64,000 nucleotides of DNA. It comes from Lacticaseibacillus paracasei subsp. paracasei. GTDB taxonomy: Bacteria; Bacillota; Bacilli; Lactobacillales; Lactobacillaceae. Below the pieces are notes generated by a model. It saw only the letters and a list, made by a program, of their open reading frames with translations, searched no databases and was not told the DNA's origin. Made by a program: the position numbers and the translations under genes. Each line of letters opens with the position of its first letter. The first letter of the stretch is position 1. Of the stretch, positions 54,462 through 63,991 are shown piece by piece. Where the stretch lies: NCBI RefSeq assembly GCF_000829035.1, contig NZ_AP012541.1:1364001-1428000 (forward strand), in the 5' to 3' direction.

Positions 54462-54815
54462 GTGTTAGATGTTAAAGATTCAGTGAACCGATTAGCATGG
54501 ACTACGGAGCATCATTTCCTGCATATTCAGGCCCGACATGATTTTATGCGGGCATGGGCAGTTCAATTTGAGATGGCGTATACGGACTTTCGAGTGATTC
54601 AGATGGCGCTGCAACTTGGCGGCGAACAATATCATGATTTGCTAAAGCGGTTTGTGGCCGCCTATGAAGCGGTGTATGCCTATGAGTATGCCTTTGCTGC
54701 TGGCGGGTTGGCTGGTTTTGACGAGCAGTTTGCCGATAAAATGGCGGACTATCAAACAGCTGAGCAAACGCTGTTGAAGATCATTGATGAAATCAAGGCA
54801 TTGCAGCCGGCTTAA
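54462..54815 (+). CDS. Hypothetical helical protein, 117 residues
   Basis: No family recognised with confidence. The protein is nearly all alpha-helical and rich in Ala, Tyr, His and aromatic residues (WTTEHHFLHIQARHDFMRAWAVQFEMAYTDF; VAAYEAVYAYEYAFAAGG), with no membrane span. A GTG at 54462 with AGGTGGG seven bases before it is my choice; TTG 54456 and GTG 54450 are alternatives. A TATAAT box lies near 54421. It stands alone, with a terminator after it, just past xerS. Confidence 0.65.
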   Translation: MLDVKDSVNRLAWTTEHHFLHIQARHDFMRAWAVQFEMAYTDFRVIQMALQLGGEQYHDLLKRFVAAYEAVYAYEYAFAAGGLAGFDEQFADKMADYQTAEQTLLKIIDEIKALQPA

Positions 54816-54830
54816 TTGCTGGCATCAACG

Positions 54831-54880
54831 AAAAAAGCGTCGAGCGACAGTATTTTTACTGGCGTTTCGACGCTTTTTTT
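54831..54880. terminator. Bidirectional terminator
   Basis: AAAAAAGCGTCGA and TCGACGCTTTTTTT pair perfectly, with an inner CAGTATTTTTACTG-like stem. It serves the 117-residue gene and the converging permease gene. Confidence 0.92.
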
Positions 54881-54882
54881 AG

Positions 54883-56874
54883 TTAGCTGCGACTGGTGGC
54901 TTGGCGACGCGAGACGATGCGATAGTACACGTTACCGGTGAGCTTGTACATGAGGACATAGATGATCGCGAAGATACCAAGTGTGATGAGTGAGACAGTC
55001 AGGAAGAACTGCCAATTCGGTAAGCCAAACAATATCATGATGCGTTGAATGAATGGCAATGCAAATCCGACATGAATCCCTGCCACGAGTAATGGCAGAT
55101 AAAACAGCATTAGTAACTGGCTGTTGATGGTTGCGCGCACTTCTCGCAAGCTTAAGCCGACGCGTTGTAAGATTGTGTAGCGGCGGGCATCGGCATAGCC
55201 TTCAGATAACTGTTTATAATACAAGATCAATAAGGTTGCCAAAATGAAGGTGACGCCGAAAATGATGCCGAGGAAAAGAAAGCTGCCCATGATACTCATG
55301 GTCTCATCGTAATTCACCGCTTTCGATTGAACTGAGGCCGATTCAGCGATACGACTCTTGACCACCGCTTCATAGAGCTTAAGCTGATTGGCATGGCTTC
55401 CTTGCAACATCACATCTTGACTTGTGGTGATATCAGCTTGCGCCTCAGCCGCGTTTTGATAGCGTGCATTTCTCAGATGCTGCATGGCGTCGATCATTTG
55501 CTTCTCTTCAGGAAAGGCAATAAAAAGATTGGGGATAAAAGTCGCTTGTGCATTTGGAAAGCTACCTGCACGTTTTCCGATCCTGTAAGTCTTTTGACCA
55601 ATGCGAATGGTCTTGCTAGGAAAATTTTTGGATGTATAGATCAACACTTCCCCTGACTTAACGCGGGCATGATGCCCGGTAAAACGGTTGTAGCTCTCAA
55701 TGATCATCAATTGCACCGAGCGCGCATTGCCCATACTGAACGGACCATTGACATTGGCCTGCGATTCAAGACGATTGCCATCAAGTAAAGCCATCGTACT
55801 GGAAGGTCCAACAAAAGTGTGTTGCGACTTGATGATGACATGATTTGCGCTGGCCATCCGTGCCACCTTGCCGGGTGCAGTGGTGTCGTTTGCCTTGAGA
55901 ACATATGACAAATCAACCGGCGTATTCGTATTGACGACTTCATTGATACCGAAGAACAACGTGGCCGTGCTGGCGAGCGTAATTAAGGTCATCGTCACCA
56001 AAATGGCAATAGATGCAAGGCCAGCACCGTTTTGTTGCATACGATAGAGTAAATTAGCTACATTGATAAAATGCTTGGGTTTGTAATAGTAATTTTTGCG
56101 GTTTCGCAACCATTTTAAGACGAAGACCGATCCGGCGGTGAACAGTCCATAAGTGCCGCAGATGACTAAGATCACGGCAACAAAAAACATACTCATTGCT
56201 TGTAGTGGATTAGTTGTCGTGACCGCGATATAGTAGCCGGCAATTAAGGCAATAAGGCTAACAATTAGCGTCACCCACTTTGCCTTGGGCTCCCGCTCAC
56301 CTGCTCGTTGTGCTCGCACGATTTCGATTGGCCGTTTGCGAATGAGCCAAAGTTCATCAACTAACAGCAAAACAATGAATAAGCCAATGGTAATGATCCC
56401 GGCGATACTGAAGGCTTGCTGGCTTAACCCAAAGTCAAGATTGTGGTCAACTTTGAGCATTTTGGCGAGCGCAAGGTAGCTGATGCGGGAAAGTACGGTA
56501 CCGAGAATACCACCGAACAGTAAAGTGGTTAGTAACAGCAGCAGCTTCTCCACTGCCATCATTTTGCCGAGTTCACCTTTGCCAAACCCGATGATGTTGT
56601 AAAGTCCTAACTGACGAATACGCTGTTTGCGCAGAAAATTGTTTGCGTAGATGGCGAGAATCACAGAGATAATCACGATGACATCTGTGCCGAACATGAA
56701 CAGTGACTTGCCAGCGGCTGCCCCCAGCTTTTTAAACAAGACATCACTACTGGCGTAAGCATTCAGCATGATTAGGTTGACGGCCATCAGGAAGCTAGTG
56801 GTGGTGACAAACGGAACAAACAGGCGGCGATCGGCTTTCAAGTTACTTGCAGCGAGCTTAAAGTAGAATTTCAT
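54883..56874 (-). CDS. BceB-type ABC transporter permease
   Basis: 663 residues. Ten membrane helices in the BceB/FtsX pattern: one at 18-38, three at about 60-160, further ones to about 310, a large outside domain (about 320-520) after helix 7, and three C-terminal helices (about 540-650). FLRKQRIRQLGLYNIIGFGKGELGKMMAVEKLL is the hallmark of these antimicrobial-peptide detoxification permeases. It works with the ATPase just upstream, overlapping by four bases. The big outside domain should see the peptide or its lipid II cycle target. Confidence 0.9.
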   Translation of the reverse strand: MKFYFKLAASNLKADRRLFVPFVTTTSFLMAVNLIMLNAYASSDVLFKKLGAAAGKSLFMFGTDVIVIISVILAIYANNFLRKQRIRQLGLYNIIGFGKGELGKMMAVEKLLLLLTTLLFGGILGTVLSRISYLALAKMLKVDHNLDFGLSQQAFSIAGIITIGLFIVLLLVDELWLIRKRPIEIVRAQRAGEREPKAKWVTLIVSLIALIAGYYIAVTTTNPLQAMSMFFVAVILVICGTYGLFTAGSVFVLKWLRNRKNYYYKPKHFINVANLLYRMQQNGAGLASIAILVTMTLITLASTATLFFGINEVVNTNTPVDLSYVLKANDTTAPGKVARMASANHVIIKSQHTFVGPSSTMALLDGNRLESQANVNGPFSMGNARSVQLMIIESYNRFTGHHARVKSGEVLIYTSKNFPSKTIRIGQKTYRIGKRAGSFPNAQATFIPNLFIAFPEEKQMIDAMQHLRNARYQNAAEAQADITTSQDVMLQGSHANQLKLYEAVVKSRIAESASVQSKAVNYDETMSIMGSFLFLGIIFGVTFILATLLILYYKQLSEGYADARRYTILQRVGLSLREVRATINSQLLMLFYLPLLVAGIHVGFALPFIQRIMILFGLPNWQFFLTVSLITLGIFAIIYVLMYKLTGNVYYRIVSRRQATSRS

Positions 56875-57641
56875 TGTCCATCGCCTGCCTTTGTCAGCAT
56901 GGCGGTCATCGTCTCGCTGATACGGGTTAGAAAGGCTGGTTGATCGAGATCCCCACGATAAAGTTGATGAAAAATTTGACCGTCGCGAATAAATAATACT
57001 CGTCGGCTGTGACTGGCCGCCACAGCACTGTGCGTTACCATGAGGATCGTTTGCCGGTTTTCGGCATTCACATCTGTGAGCAGATCAAGCAGTTCTGTAG
57101 AAGTTTTGGAATCCAAGGCGCCAGTGGGTTCATCAGCCAACAAAATTTCTGGCTCGGTGATCATCGCGCGTGCTGCCGCCACGCGCTGTTGCTGGCCGCC
57201 GGAAAGCTCGTAAGGATATTTTTTCAGCAAGGCATCAATGCCTAGTCGTGGTGCGAGCTTAGTTAGCCGATTTCTCATGATTTCGAGAGGGTTTTTGGCA
57301 AGGACTAATGGGAGAAAGATGTTGTCTTGAACATTGAAGGTGTCAAGCAAGTCGAAATCCTGAAAGATGAAACCGAGGTGTTCTCGACGAAACTTAGCCC
57401 GGGCACCTTCCTTGACGTTGCTCAGATCCTGTCCGTTTAGACTAATATCGCCGCCGGTTGGATCGTCCAGCGTTGCAATCAGATTTAGCAAGGTGCTTTT
57501 ACCAGAACCTGATTCACCCATAATTGCCACAAATTCACCGGCTTCAACAGTGAAACTGATGTTCGTCAAGGCACGCACCGGCTGAGCCCCGCGACTGGTA
57601 TAAGTTTTTTCGATATTTTTTAATTTAAGTAATGTTGACAT
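56871..57641 (-). CDS. BceA-type ABC transporter ATPase
   Basis: 256 residues. Walker [10 protein letters not shown] (about 40-48), Q-loop, signature [15 protein letters not shown], Walker [13 protein letters not shown], His switch MVTHSA. AAAGGGG lies eight bases before the ATG at 57641. It forms a peptide-resistance transporter with the following permease gene. The two-component genes are upstream, 94 bases away, in the same direction. Confidence 0.94.
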   Translation of the reverse strand: MSTLLKLKNIEKTYTSRGAQPVRALTNISFTVEAGEFVAIMGESGSGKSTLLNLIATLDDPTGGDISLNGQDLSNVKEGARAKFRREHLGFIFQDFDLLDTFNVQDNIFLPLVLAKNPLEIMRNRLTKLAPRLGIDALLKKYPYELSGGQQQRVAAARAMITEPEILLADEPTGALDSKTSTELLDLLTDVNAENRQTILMVTHSAVAASHSRRVLFIRDGQIFHQLYRGDLDQPAFLTRISETMTAMLTKAGDGQ

Positions 57642-57734
57642 GTGATCGTCCCCTTTCATTTATTAGCTTAGCGGGGATGATGCCCCATGCCTACTTACAG
57701 TGACTCGTAGTTGCTTACAAGCTGGTAAGGTAGC

Positions 57735-58691
57735 TTACTCCACTTGCCACCGCGTTTGGGGAAAATGAATGGCAAATGTGCTGCCTTGCCCAATTTCTGA
57801 GGTGACAGTTAGCGTCAGGCCAAGCTTTTCAGCGATTTGTTTGCTCAAAAATAGCCCCAACCCGCTAGCTTTCTGATTTGCGCGGCCGTTGTAGCCGGAA
57901 TAACCTTGTTCAAAAATCCGCGGTAAATCTTCGGCCAAAATCCCGATACCAGTGTCGGCCACCATGACAGCATCGCCTTTGGCATAAATCTTGATTGAAC
58001 CGTGCGGGGTATATTTAATGGCATTGGTTAGCAATTGTTCAAAAATAAAATGCAGCCATTGACTGTCACTAATAACAGTTGGCAATGGCCCCACAGTCAC
58101 GGTCAGGTCCTTGGCGATAAACAGCTTCGCCAAGTCACGAACGGTCTCATTGACTAACGGTTTGAGTGGCAGTTCAGTTAAAACAAGATCGGTATTTAAT
58201 GTTGTCAGCTTCAGATAGTTCAACATGACCGCAAGATACCGATCGATTTTGCTGATTTCAAGTCGGGCATCTTTGGCGTTAACAGGTTCGACTTGCAATA
58301 GAAGATCTAACGCGGTCAGCGGCGTTTTGATTTGATGTGTCCATAGCTGCAGCGTGTCGAGCGTTTCTTGTTCTTGTTCGTGGGCAGTATCTCTGGTTGT
58401 GCGCAGCTTTTGCGTCAGCGTTTGGATTTTTTGATAATAAGCCAGGCTTAATGGATCAGTGATCTGCACAGGATCAATTGGGTGATCGTCTTGCAGTTGC
58501 TGCCATTCACGGCGAAAACGCCAATAATCAATGCTCACAATCACTGCCAGTGGCGCTGTCGCAAAAAACCACATATTCAGGACAATCTCAAAGGAGTTGG
58601 CCAACAACCAGCTTGCCAAAAAACCTGTTGCCAGTAAGGTCGCTAGCAATAACCAAATTGCCCAACGCGAGCGGCAATAAGCTTTCATCAT
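57735..58691 (-). CDS. BceS-type sensor histidine kinase
   Basis: 318 residues. Two membrane helices at about 12-30 and 36-54 with almost no outside loop, the intramembrane-sensing form, then the His box LWTHQIKTPLTALDLLL, and ATPase boxes N (LLTNAIKYTP), G1 (DTGIGI) and G2 (SGLGLFLSK). Such kinases do not sense the peptide themselves but read the activity of the BceAB transporter, which is encoded next. Its start overlaps the regulator stop by four bases (ATGA). Confidence 0.92.
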   Translation of the reverse strand: MMKAYCRSRWAIWLLLATLLATGFLASWLLANSFEIVLNMWFFATAPLAVIVSIDYWRFRREWQQLQDDHPIDPVQITDPLSLAYYQKIQTLTQKLRTTRDTAHEQEQETLDTLQLWTHQIKTPLTALDLLLQVEPVNAKDARLEISKIDRYLAVMLNYLKLTTLNTDLVLTELPLKPLVNETVRDLAKLFIAKDLTVTVGPLPTVISDSQWLHFIFEQLLTNAIKYTPHGSIKIYAKGDAVMVADTGIGILAEDLPRIFEQGYSGYNGRANQKASGLGLFLSKQIAEKLGLTLTVTSEIGQGSTFAIHFPQTRWQVE

Positions 58692-59380
58692 GGCTTTGTC
58701 CCCTCACTTGCCAACCGGTACCCTTTACCCTTCACTGTTTCGATTAGTTGCGCCAAACCAATTGAAGTGACTTTCTTGCGCAGACGGTTCATGTTCACAG
58801 CTAAGGCATTGCGATCAATGAAATCGTCGCCTTCCCACAGCTTTTCGATCATCGCTTCGCGCGACACCACCTCACCGTCAGCGCTGAACAAAAGACTCAG
58901 CAATTTTGTCTCAGTCGGTGTCAGAGCAACAACCTGCTTAGCCGTTTTTAGCTGATTATCGGTCGGCACGAGCGTAAAGGCGCCGTGCGATAAATTGGTG
59001 TCGATTTGCTGATATTGATAAGTGCGCCGCAGCATCCCTTGAATTTTCGCCAGCAACACCGGCAATTCAATCGGCTTAGCCAGAAAGTCATCGGCTCCTA
59101 AGTTCATCGCCATGACAAGGTTCATATCATCCCCAGAACTTGTTAAAAAGATGACAGGTACCTTACTATGTTTGCGTAACTCACTTAGCCAGTGAAAGCC
59201 ATTAAAATATGGCAGACTGATGTCCATGATGACTAAGTCTGGTGCCGCCGCTGAGATTTCCGCGTCAACTTGGTCAAACTTGGTGACCGTGCTGACGGCA
59301 AACGCCCAGCGATTTAAGTAATCACTAATCGTTTTGGCAATCACCGCGTCATCTTCGACAATAAAAATTTTCTGTGCCAT
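58688..59380 (-). CDS. BceR-type response regulator (OmpR family)
   Basis: 230 residues. Receiver domain about 1-115 with the phosphorylated Asp in LVIMDISLPYFNG (about 53), Lys in FLAKPIEL; C-terminal winged helix about 130-225. It is first of the four-gene run regulator-kinase-ATPase-permease. Likely target: the promoter of the transporter genes in the 94-base gap at 57642-57734, though I could not mark a clear inverted repeat there. Confidence 0.94.
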   Translation of the reverse strand: MAQKIFIVEDDAVIAKTISDYLNRWAFAVSTVTKFDQVDAEISAAAPDLVIMDISLPYFNGFHWLSELRKHSKVPVIFLTSSGDDMNLVMAMNLGADDFLAKPIELPVLLAKIQGMLRRTYQYQQIDTNLSHGAFTLVPTDNQLKTAKQVVALTPTETKLLSLLFSADGEVVSREAMIEKLWEGDDFIDRNALAVNMNRLRKKVTSIGLAQLIETVKGKGYRLASEGTKP

Positions 59381-59529
59381 CTCGTATACATCCCCTTGGG
59401 TATCTTCAACTTGTTTTGTGAGTCAGAAACTGCCATTCAAATGTGCTAATAGTTCGTCTGGCCTAGATCATAGGTTTTTACATCACTTTGATTTACACTA
59501 AGGACAGTTTCTATTCTAACTGATTTCGG

Positions 59530-60741
59530 GTGTTGAGAGTGTCACATAAAAATCTAGGTTGGCAAGCGCAAACAGCAGCGTTTCTTCTCAGTCAAAATTT
59601 ATTTGTTTTTGGCAGTTCGACCGTGTTCTATGCTGTGTTGTGGGATATTGCGCTAAAAACGTCGTCAGGGGCATGGATGACCTATGTCTCGCTGGCGACC
59701 GCGTTGCCAGCGATTTTAATCTCGCTCACGGCTGGCGTGTTGGCCGATCGCTATAATCGTAAAATGTTAATTGTGCTCTCGGCGGCTGTTGTCACCTTAC
59801 TGACATTATTAGTTGCGTCTATCTTTGCTTTTATGACGCAAGATCTTTGGCTGCTGCTCGTGATTGCTGTGATTCGTAGTTTTGGCAACGGTTTAGAAAA
59901 TCCCGCAGCGAATGCCTTGTTGCCACAACTGGTCCCTGCCAAGCATCTCACGCGGGTAAATGGTTACAATCAAATCCTGATGGCGGCCATGCTCGTGATG
60001 TCGCCGCTGTTGGCTGGTTATATTTTAAGTGACCTTGGGATTTTTTGGATTTTTGTGGTAGACGCCTTATCTGCCGCGTTGGCCATCCTGTTTTTGAGTG
60101 TGGTGCACGTACCAACACCGAGTGCCAGTCATGATCGAGCAGCCAAACGCGCCGATGGGATTCTCGCCGGGTTGCAATATGTCAGACGAACACCGATTTT
60201 GCTGGCCTTCATGCTATTTACTGGGTTGGCGTTTATCCTCGTTGCCCCTTCATCACAATTATCAACATTGTATGTTAATCGGACATTTGGATCAGAAGTT
60301 TGGCATTTGACGTTTAATGAGTGGTTTTGGACCATTGGCGCGGGACTTGGCGGCCTTTATATCGCCCGTCACAAACATTTTCGCGATCAACTTGGCTTGA
60401 TTGCCATCGGGTTTGCCGGCAGTGGTCTTGCCTTTGCCGAGATGGGACTGCCGCAATCCTTTAGTTTCTATTTACTGTTTATGTTTGTTTCCGGAATTTT
60501 TTACCCACTGATTCAAGCCGGTCAAACCATTTATCTTCAGGAAAATGTCCCTGCTGATAAGTTAGGTCGTGTATTTTCGCTTTGGGCCATCCTATCGACA
60601 GGAATTTATCCATTAGCGATGTTGGTCTACGGACCACTGGCAGATCAGGTGCCAATTGGCCGCATTTTTGTGGTCACTGGCTTGTTGCTCATTGGTGTTG
60701 CTTACTGGTTCTGGCACCGGCTGCGTAAGCTTTCGTGGTAA
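59530..60741 (+). CDS. MFS transporter (MFS_3 type exporter)
   Basis: 403 residues with about 12 membrane helices. The loop 2-3 motif ADRYNRKMLIVLSAAVVTL and FGNGLENPAANALLPQLV are of the MFS_3 group, which includes EntS and macrolide-efflux-like exporters. The substrate is unknown. It is divergent from the BceRS genes. GTG 59530 is a possible start but has no good ribosome site; the GTG at 59539 is another. A terminator follows. Confidence 0.85.
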   Translation: MLRVSHKNLGWQAQTAAFLLSQNLFVFGSSTVFYAVLWDIALKTSSGAWMTYVSLATALPAILISLTAGVLADRYNRKMLIVLSAAVVTLLTLLVASIFAFMTQDLWLLLVIAVIRSFGNGLENPAANALLPQLVPAKHLTRVNGYNQILMAAMLVMSPLLAGYILSDLGIFWIFVVDALSAALAILFLSVVHVPTPSASHDRAAKRADGILAGLQYVRRTPILLAFMLFTGLAFILVAPSSQLSTLYVNRTFGSEVWHLTFNEWFWTIGAGLGGLYIARHKHFRDQLGLIAIGFAGSGLAFAEMGLPQSFSFYLLFMFVSGIFYPLIQAGQTIYLQENVPADKLGRVFSLWAILSTGIYPLAMLVYGPLADQVPIGRIFVVTGLLLIGVAYWFWHRLRKLSW

Positions 60742-60893
60742 GCCATTCTGTTCTTTAGTTGCCGCTAGCAGCGCTAATGGGCCAAAATTCAAAACAAGAT
60801 CGGCGCCAAACGTCGACATTTTTAGCTATATCTGGCCTACGACGGCTCTGCCTTGCCATGACGATCCTTAAGTCCTATTAGATTATAGACAAG

Positions 60894-60937
60894 AAAAAAA
60901 GAATGATTTTCCTAAAAACGGCCAATCATTCTTTTTT
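60894..60937. terminator. Bidirectional terminator between MFS and GNAT genes
   Basis: AAAAAAAGAATGATT and AATCATTCTTTTTT pair around a 15-base loop. Confidence 0.92.
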
Positions 60938-60978
60938 ATATGGTCGCTGTCCGTGATGGCACATCCTCAGTCGGCCGA

Positions 60979-61374
60979 TTAATACCGGCGTTGAACCTTA
61001 AACCCAGTTGGCACCGGCTCAAAGCCGACTTTTGGATAAAAAGTCATGGCACTAGGCGCTGATAACAGCATGATCGAGACATTTGGCCCCTGCATTGTCC
61101 GTAATTGGAGAAGTAACTTGGTGGCAATGCCTTGATGTTGATAATCCTTCGTTACAGCTAATTCTGACACAAATGTACAATAGGAGCGATCTGACACGCC
61201 GCGTAAAACGCCGATTGACTGTTCATCGTCCCACGCTGTTAATAAAACGTTGGCATTATTGAGCATGCGTTGCATGCGGCCGCGATCCTCAGTCGGTCGG
61301 TTGATGCCCGATGCTGTTAGGACATGAATGAATTGGTCAGCGGTAATGGCGTGATTAGTTGCAATTTTAATCAT
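60979..61374 (-). CDS. GNAT family N-acetyltransferase (a)
   Basis: 131 residues, one GNAT domain. The acetyl-CoA-binding motif A is VTKDYQHQGIATKLLLQL (about 74-91). Substrate unknown. GGAGGG lies seven bases before the ATG, within the end of the upstream gene, two bases away, so both are co-translated. It is a diverged sister of the next gene: both share the N-terminal INRPTEDRGRMQ/FNKPINDPTRLQ piece and end with a F/YP-G-F pattern. Confidence 0.88.
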   Translation of the reverse strand: MIKIATNHAITADQFIHVLTASGINRPTEDRGRMQRMLNNANVLLTAWDDEQSIGVLRGVSDRSYCTFVSELAVTKDYQHQGIATKLLLQLRTMQGPNVSIMLLSAPSAMTFYPKVGFEPVPTGFKVQRRY

Positions 61375-61376
61375 GG

Positions 61377-61775
61377 TTATCCCTCCCTGCCAATTCGAAA
61401 CATGTTATCGGCTTTTAGCAATCCGATGCGTTCATAGAAGCCGATCGCCGAATCTGCTGCCTTCAATGACAGCGTGACGCGCGGACCGATATAAGCTTGC
61501 AAAGTTGTCATGAGCTGACGTCCAAGGTGATGACCTTCATAGGCAGGCAAAATTAAAAGATCACTTAGGTAACAGCAATATTCAAAATCCGTCAGACACC
61601 GCGCAAAGCCAATCAACTTTGCGCCATCCCACATGCTCAAAACAAGGGGTGTTTCGTCAATCATCGTCTGCAAGCGGGTCGGATCGTTGATCGGTTTATT
61701 GAAATGTGTTTGCTGATACAAATCATGGACCTGTTGAACACTTAACGGTGCATTAATTTTAATGGTATAGGGCAA
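61377..61775 (-). CDS. GNAT family N-acetyltransferase (b)
   Basis: 132 residues, one GNAT domain with motif A ILPAYEGHHLGRQLMTTLQAY. Starts with TTG behind AAGGAG. First gene of the two-gene run. The pairing of two small related GNAT genes suggests duplication followed by divergence; the substrate of each is not known. Confidence 0.88.
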   Translation of the reverse strand: MPYTIKINAPLSVQQVHDLYQQTHFNKPINDPTRLQTMIDETPLVLSMWDGAKLIGFARCLTDFEYCCYLSDLLILPAYEGHHLGRQLMTTLQAYIGPRVTLSLKAADSAIGFYERIGLLKADNMFRIGREG

Positions 61776-61855
61776 TCAACCCAACTCCTTTTTGTGAAAA
61801 CTCGTTTCGCTGTGGCATTTCTCAAACTAAAAAGCAATGACTAGCGTTGACGATA

Positions 61856-61889
61856 CCAAAAAGGCCGCGTAAACAAGCGGCCTTTTTGG
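61856..61889. terminator. Terminator after the nitroreductase gene
   Basis: CCAAAAAGGCCGC and GCGGCCTTTTTGG are perfect inverted copies around an eight-base loop. Confidence 0.9.
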
Positions 61890-61995
61890 TGACCTTGGCA
61901 ACGTCCAGCAAAGTAGTTTGTGATGACGCCCGCACCCACTTGATGCTGAAATCGTTGACGGCGATCATCTTTGAGTTGCGCAATGTTGTAGCACT

Positions 61996-62631
61996 TTATT
62001 TGAAAACAGTGATTTTGCTTGCTGGGATCCGATACAGTGAGTCCGGTGCACTCTTTGGTTTGCCAACAGCAATCAGCAATGTCGGCAAGAAATGATTCGG
62101 ATCCAAATCAAGTGCCGGAATAATTTTTTCGTGATCGAAACCTGTCATGGCACCTGTTTCATAGCCATAGGCGCGGGCAGCCAACATGAACGACATTGCC
62201 GCAAGACTACTGTTTTGGATAATAAATTCGCGTAATGCTTGTTGGTTTTCTTTAAAGGTGGCAACAAGATTTTCAATCATTGGTTTTTGATGCTCAATCG
62301 CCCGATCAGTCAATAAACCAGCCGCTTCCGCCCGTTTGAAGAGATCCTCCTCAAATGGTCCCAAGTCGGTTTCGCCACCAATAAGTACCACAGCGGACGC
62401 GGATAAAATTTCCGGTGCATTGGTGCCAGCAACTGCGGCGATTTTTTCTTTGGCTGCATTGCTTTGTGCGACGACAAACCGCGTTGGCTGCATATTCAAG
62501 GCACTGGGCGCTTTTGTCGCATAAGTAATCATTTGTAACAACTCGCCTTTACTAATGGTGATTTCCGGATCAAATTCACGGGCGGTGTGGCGTTTAAGGA
62601 CAACTTCATCAAAATTATTGTTTTCCAACAT
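61996..62631 (-). CDS. Nitroreductase family protein
   Basis: 211 residues. An FMN-dependent NAD(P)H oxidoreductase of the nitroreductase fold: KRHTAREFDPEITISKGELLQMITYATKAPSALNMQPTRFVV at the start and ETGAMTGFDHEKI later. The physiological substrate is not known. The ATG at 62631 follows AGAGGTG. A perfect match to the cre consensus lies at 62731-62744, about 100 bases upstream, suggesting catabolite control. Confidence 0.9.
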   Translation of the reverse strand: MLENNNFDEVVLKRHTAREFDPEITISKGELLQMITYATKAPSALNMQPTRFVVAQSNAAKEKIAAVAGTNAPEILSASAVVLIGGETDLGPFEEDLFKRAEAAGLLTDRAIEHQKPMIENLVATFKENQQALREFIIQNSSLAAMSFMLAARAYGYETGAMTGFDHEKIIPALDLDPNHFLPTLLIAVGKPKSAPDSLYRIPASKITVFK

Positions 62632-62730
62632 CAAATTCACCTCTTAGATTTTTTGGACATCTTCAGAATACGCCAAATGTGGGCGCTTTCCTAGGTGTTT
62701 TTCAAAATGGTATAGGTTTTATGTGGAAAA

Positions 62731-62744
62731 TGGAAGCGGTGACA
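62731..62744. promoter_or_regulatory. cre site upstream of the nitroreductase gene
   Basis: TGGAAGCGGTGACA fits every fixed position of TGNAANCGNWNNCA. It lies about 100 bases upstream of the nitroreductase ATG. Use by CcpA is inferred. Confidence 0.5.
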
Positions 62745-62899
62745 TTCCCTGCTTAGTCCATGATTAGTTGTCGCTAATGTCATCTCGTGACCGCAACGAT
62801 GCGCCTAATAACAACGTTGAAAAAATGGTAGGTCAATAAGCATTTGATTCCTTGGTGGTGATGCACATGCTTAAAAGGGTCGGATCGGGTTCGTTGTCG

Positions 62900-63991
62900 C
62901 TATTTTTTTGCTTGCTGAAACGCAGTTATGATTTGTTGTACGGCTATATTTTGCGCTGTGGTACCAAAAGTGATCCGTAACCATCCCGGCTTTAAGCCAT
63001 CACGAACCAAAAAGCCGTGATTCAAGAGCTGTTCCTTCAAAGCGGCCGCTTGCTTTTGCGGAGCCTGAAAAAATTGGAAGTTCGTTTGACTTTGATAATG
63101 TGGCAGACCAGCCTTCGTTAAAAACCGTTCCCAGTCCTCCCGTGCCTGCCGAACCTGTCCACGGGTTGTCTGGACAAATGTTTGGTCGCCAAGGGCAGTG
63201 AAAGCTGCTAGTTGGGCCACACTGCTCAGATTATATGGCAGGCGGACGGTTTGCATGGTCGCTGCCAGTTGCTCAGGCACAACGGCGAAGCCGACTCGAA
63301 AATTGGCTAAGCCGTATATTTTTGAGAAAGTTCTCAAGACAACCAGATTAGCAAAGCTTGGTAACAATTTGAGTGCGCTGGTAGCCGGATAATCGTCTGT
63401 AAATTCAATGTAGGCTTCATCAATCAGAACCAAAACACTTGGTGGCACTTGCTGTAAGAACTGTTCTAGCTCAGTCAGTGACAGCAAGGTGCCTGTCGGA
63501 TTATTAGGATTGCAAAGCCAAAGCAGTTTGGTTTTGGGGGTAATTGCCTGAGCCAGCGCCTCGAGATCAAATGCTCCGGTCGTCGCTTGTACCGGTACGT
63601 TAACAACCTTGGCGCCTTCAATCTGGGCATGCAACTGATATTCGGAGAAAGTTGGCCACGGCTCAACCACTTCATCCCCAGCCTCTAAAAAAGTACGGGC
63701 AATGAGCTCAATGATTTCATCCAAACCATTACCAAATACAAGTTGGCTTTCAGTGACGCCCAGTTCAGCTGCGACCGCTGATCGTAAACGGCTAGCATTG
63801 CCATCAGGATAGTCACGGCTTTGGGTGAAGTCCCAGTTTTTGATTGCTGTTTGTACCTTGTCACTAGTGCCAAAAGGATTTTCGTTTGCTGACATTCTAA
63901 CAATATGCGGCAATGCGCGTTCTTGCGCCAAATCTGCCAAGGGTTTTTCGGGGATGTAAGGTTGTAAATGAGTGACGGTATGTTTTAGCAT
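62900..63991 (-). CDS. hisC: Histidinol-phosphate aminotransferase
   Basis: 363 residues. A PLP enzyme of histidine synthesis. MSANENPFG at the start of the fold, the NPNNPTG loop, DEAYIEF, and the PLP Lys in RTFSKIYGLANFRVGF are all present, as is the last Arg in WLRITFGT. No other his gene lies in the window, so it may instead serve aromatic amino acids; the name rests on sequence only. The start codon is nine bases from the window's end; its ribosome site cannot be seen. Confidence 0.9.
   Translation of the reverse strand: MLKHTVTHLQPYIPEKPLADLAQERALPHIVRMSANENPFGTSDKVQTAIKNWDFTQSRDYPDGNASRLRSAVAAELGVTESQLVFGNGLDEIIELIARTFLEAGDEVVEPWPTFSEYQLHAQIEGAKVVNVPVQATTGAFDLEALAQAITPKTKLLWLCNPNNPTGTLLSLTELEQFLQQVPPSVLVLIDEAYIEFTDDYPATSALKLLPSFANLVVLRTFSKIYGLANFRVGFAVVPEQLAATMQTVRLPYNLSSVAQLAAFTALGDQTFVQTTRGQVRQAREDWERFLTKAGLPHYQSQTNFQFFQAPQKQAAALKEQLLNHGFLVRDGLKPGWLRITFGTTAQNIAVQQIITAFQQAKK

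Noticed and set aside
60747..60871. Short frames after the MFS gene
   Set aside because: Out-of-frame readings of the gene end and spacer without ribosome sites.
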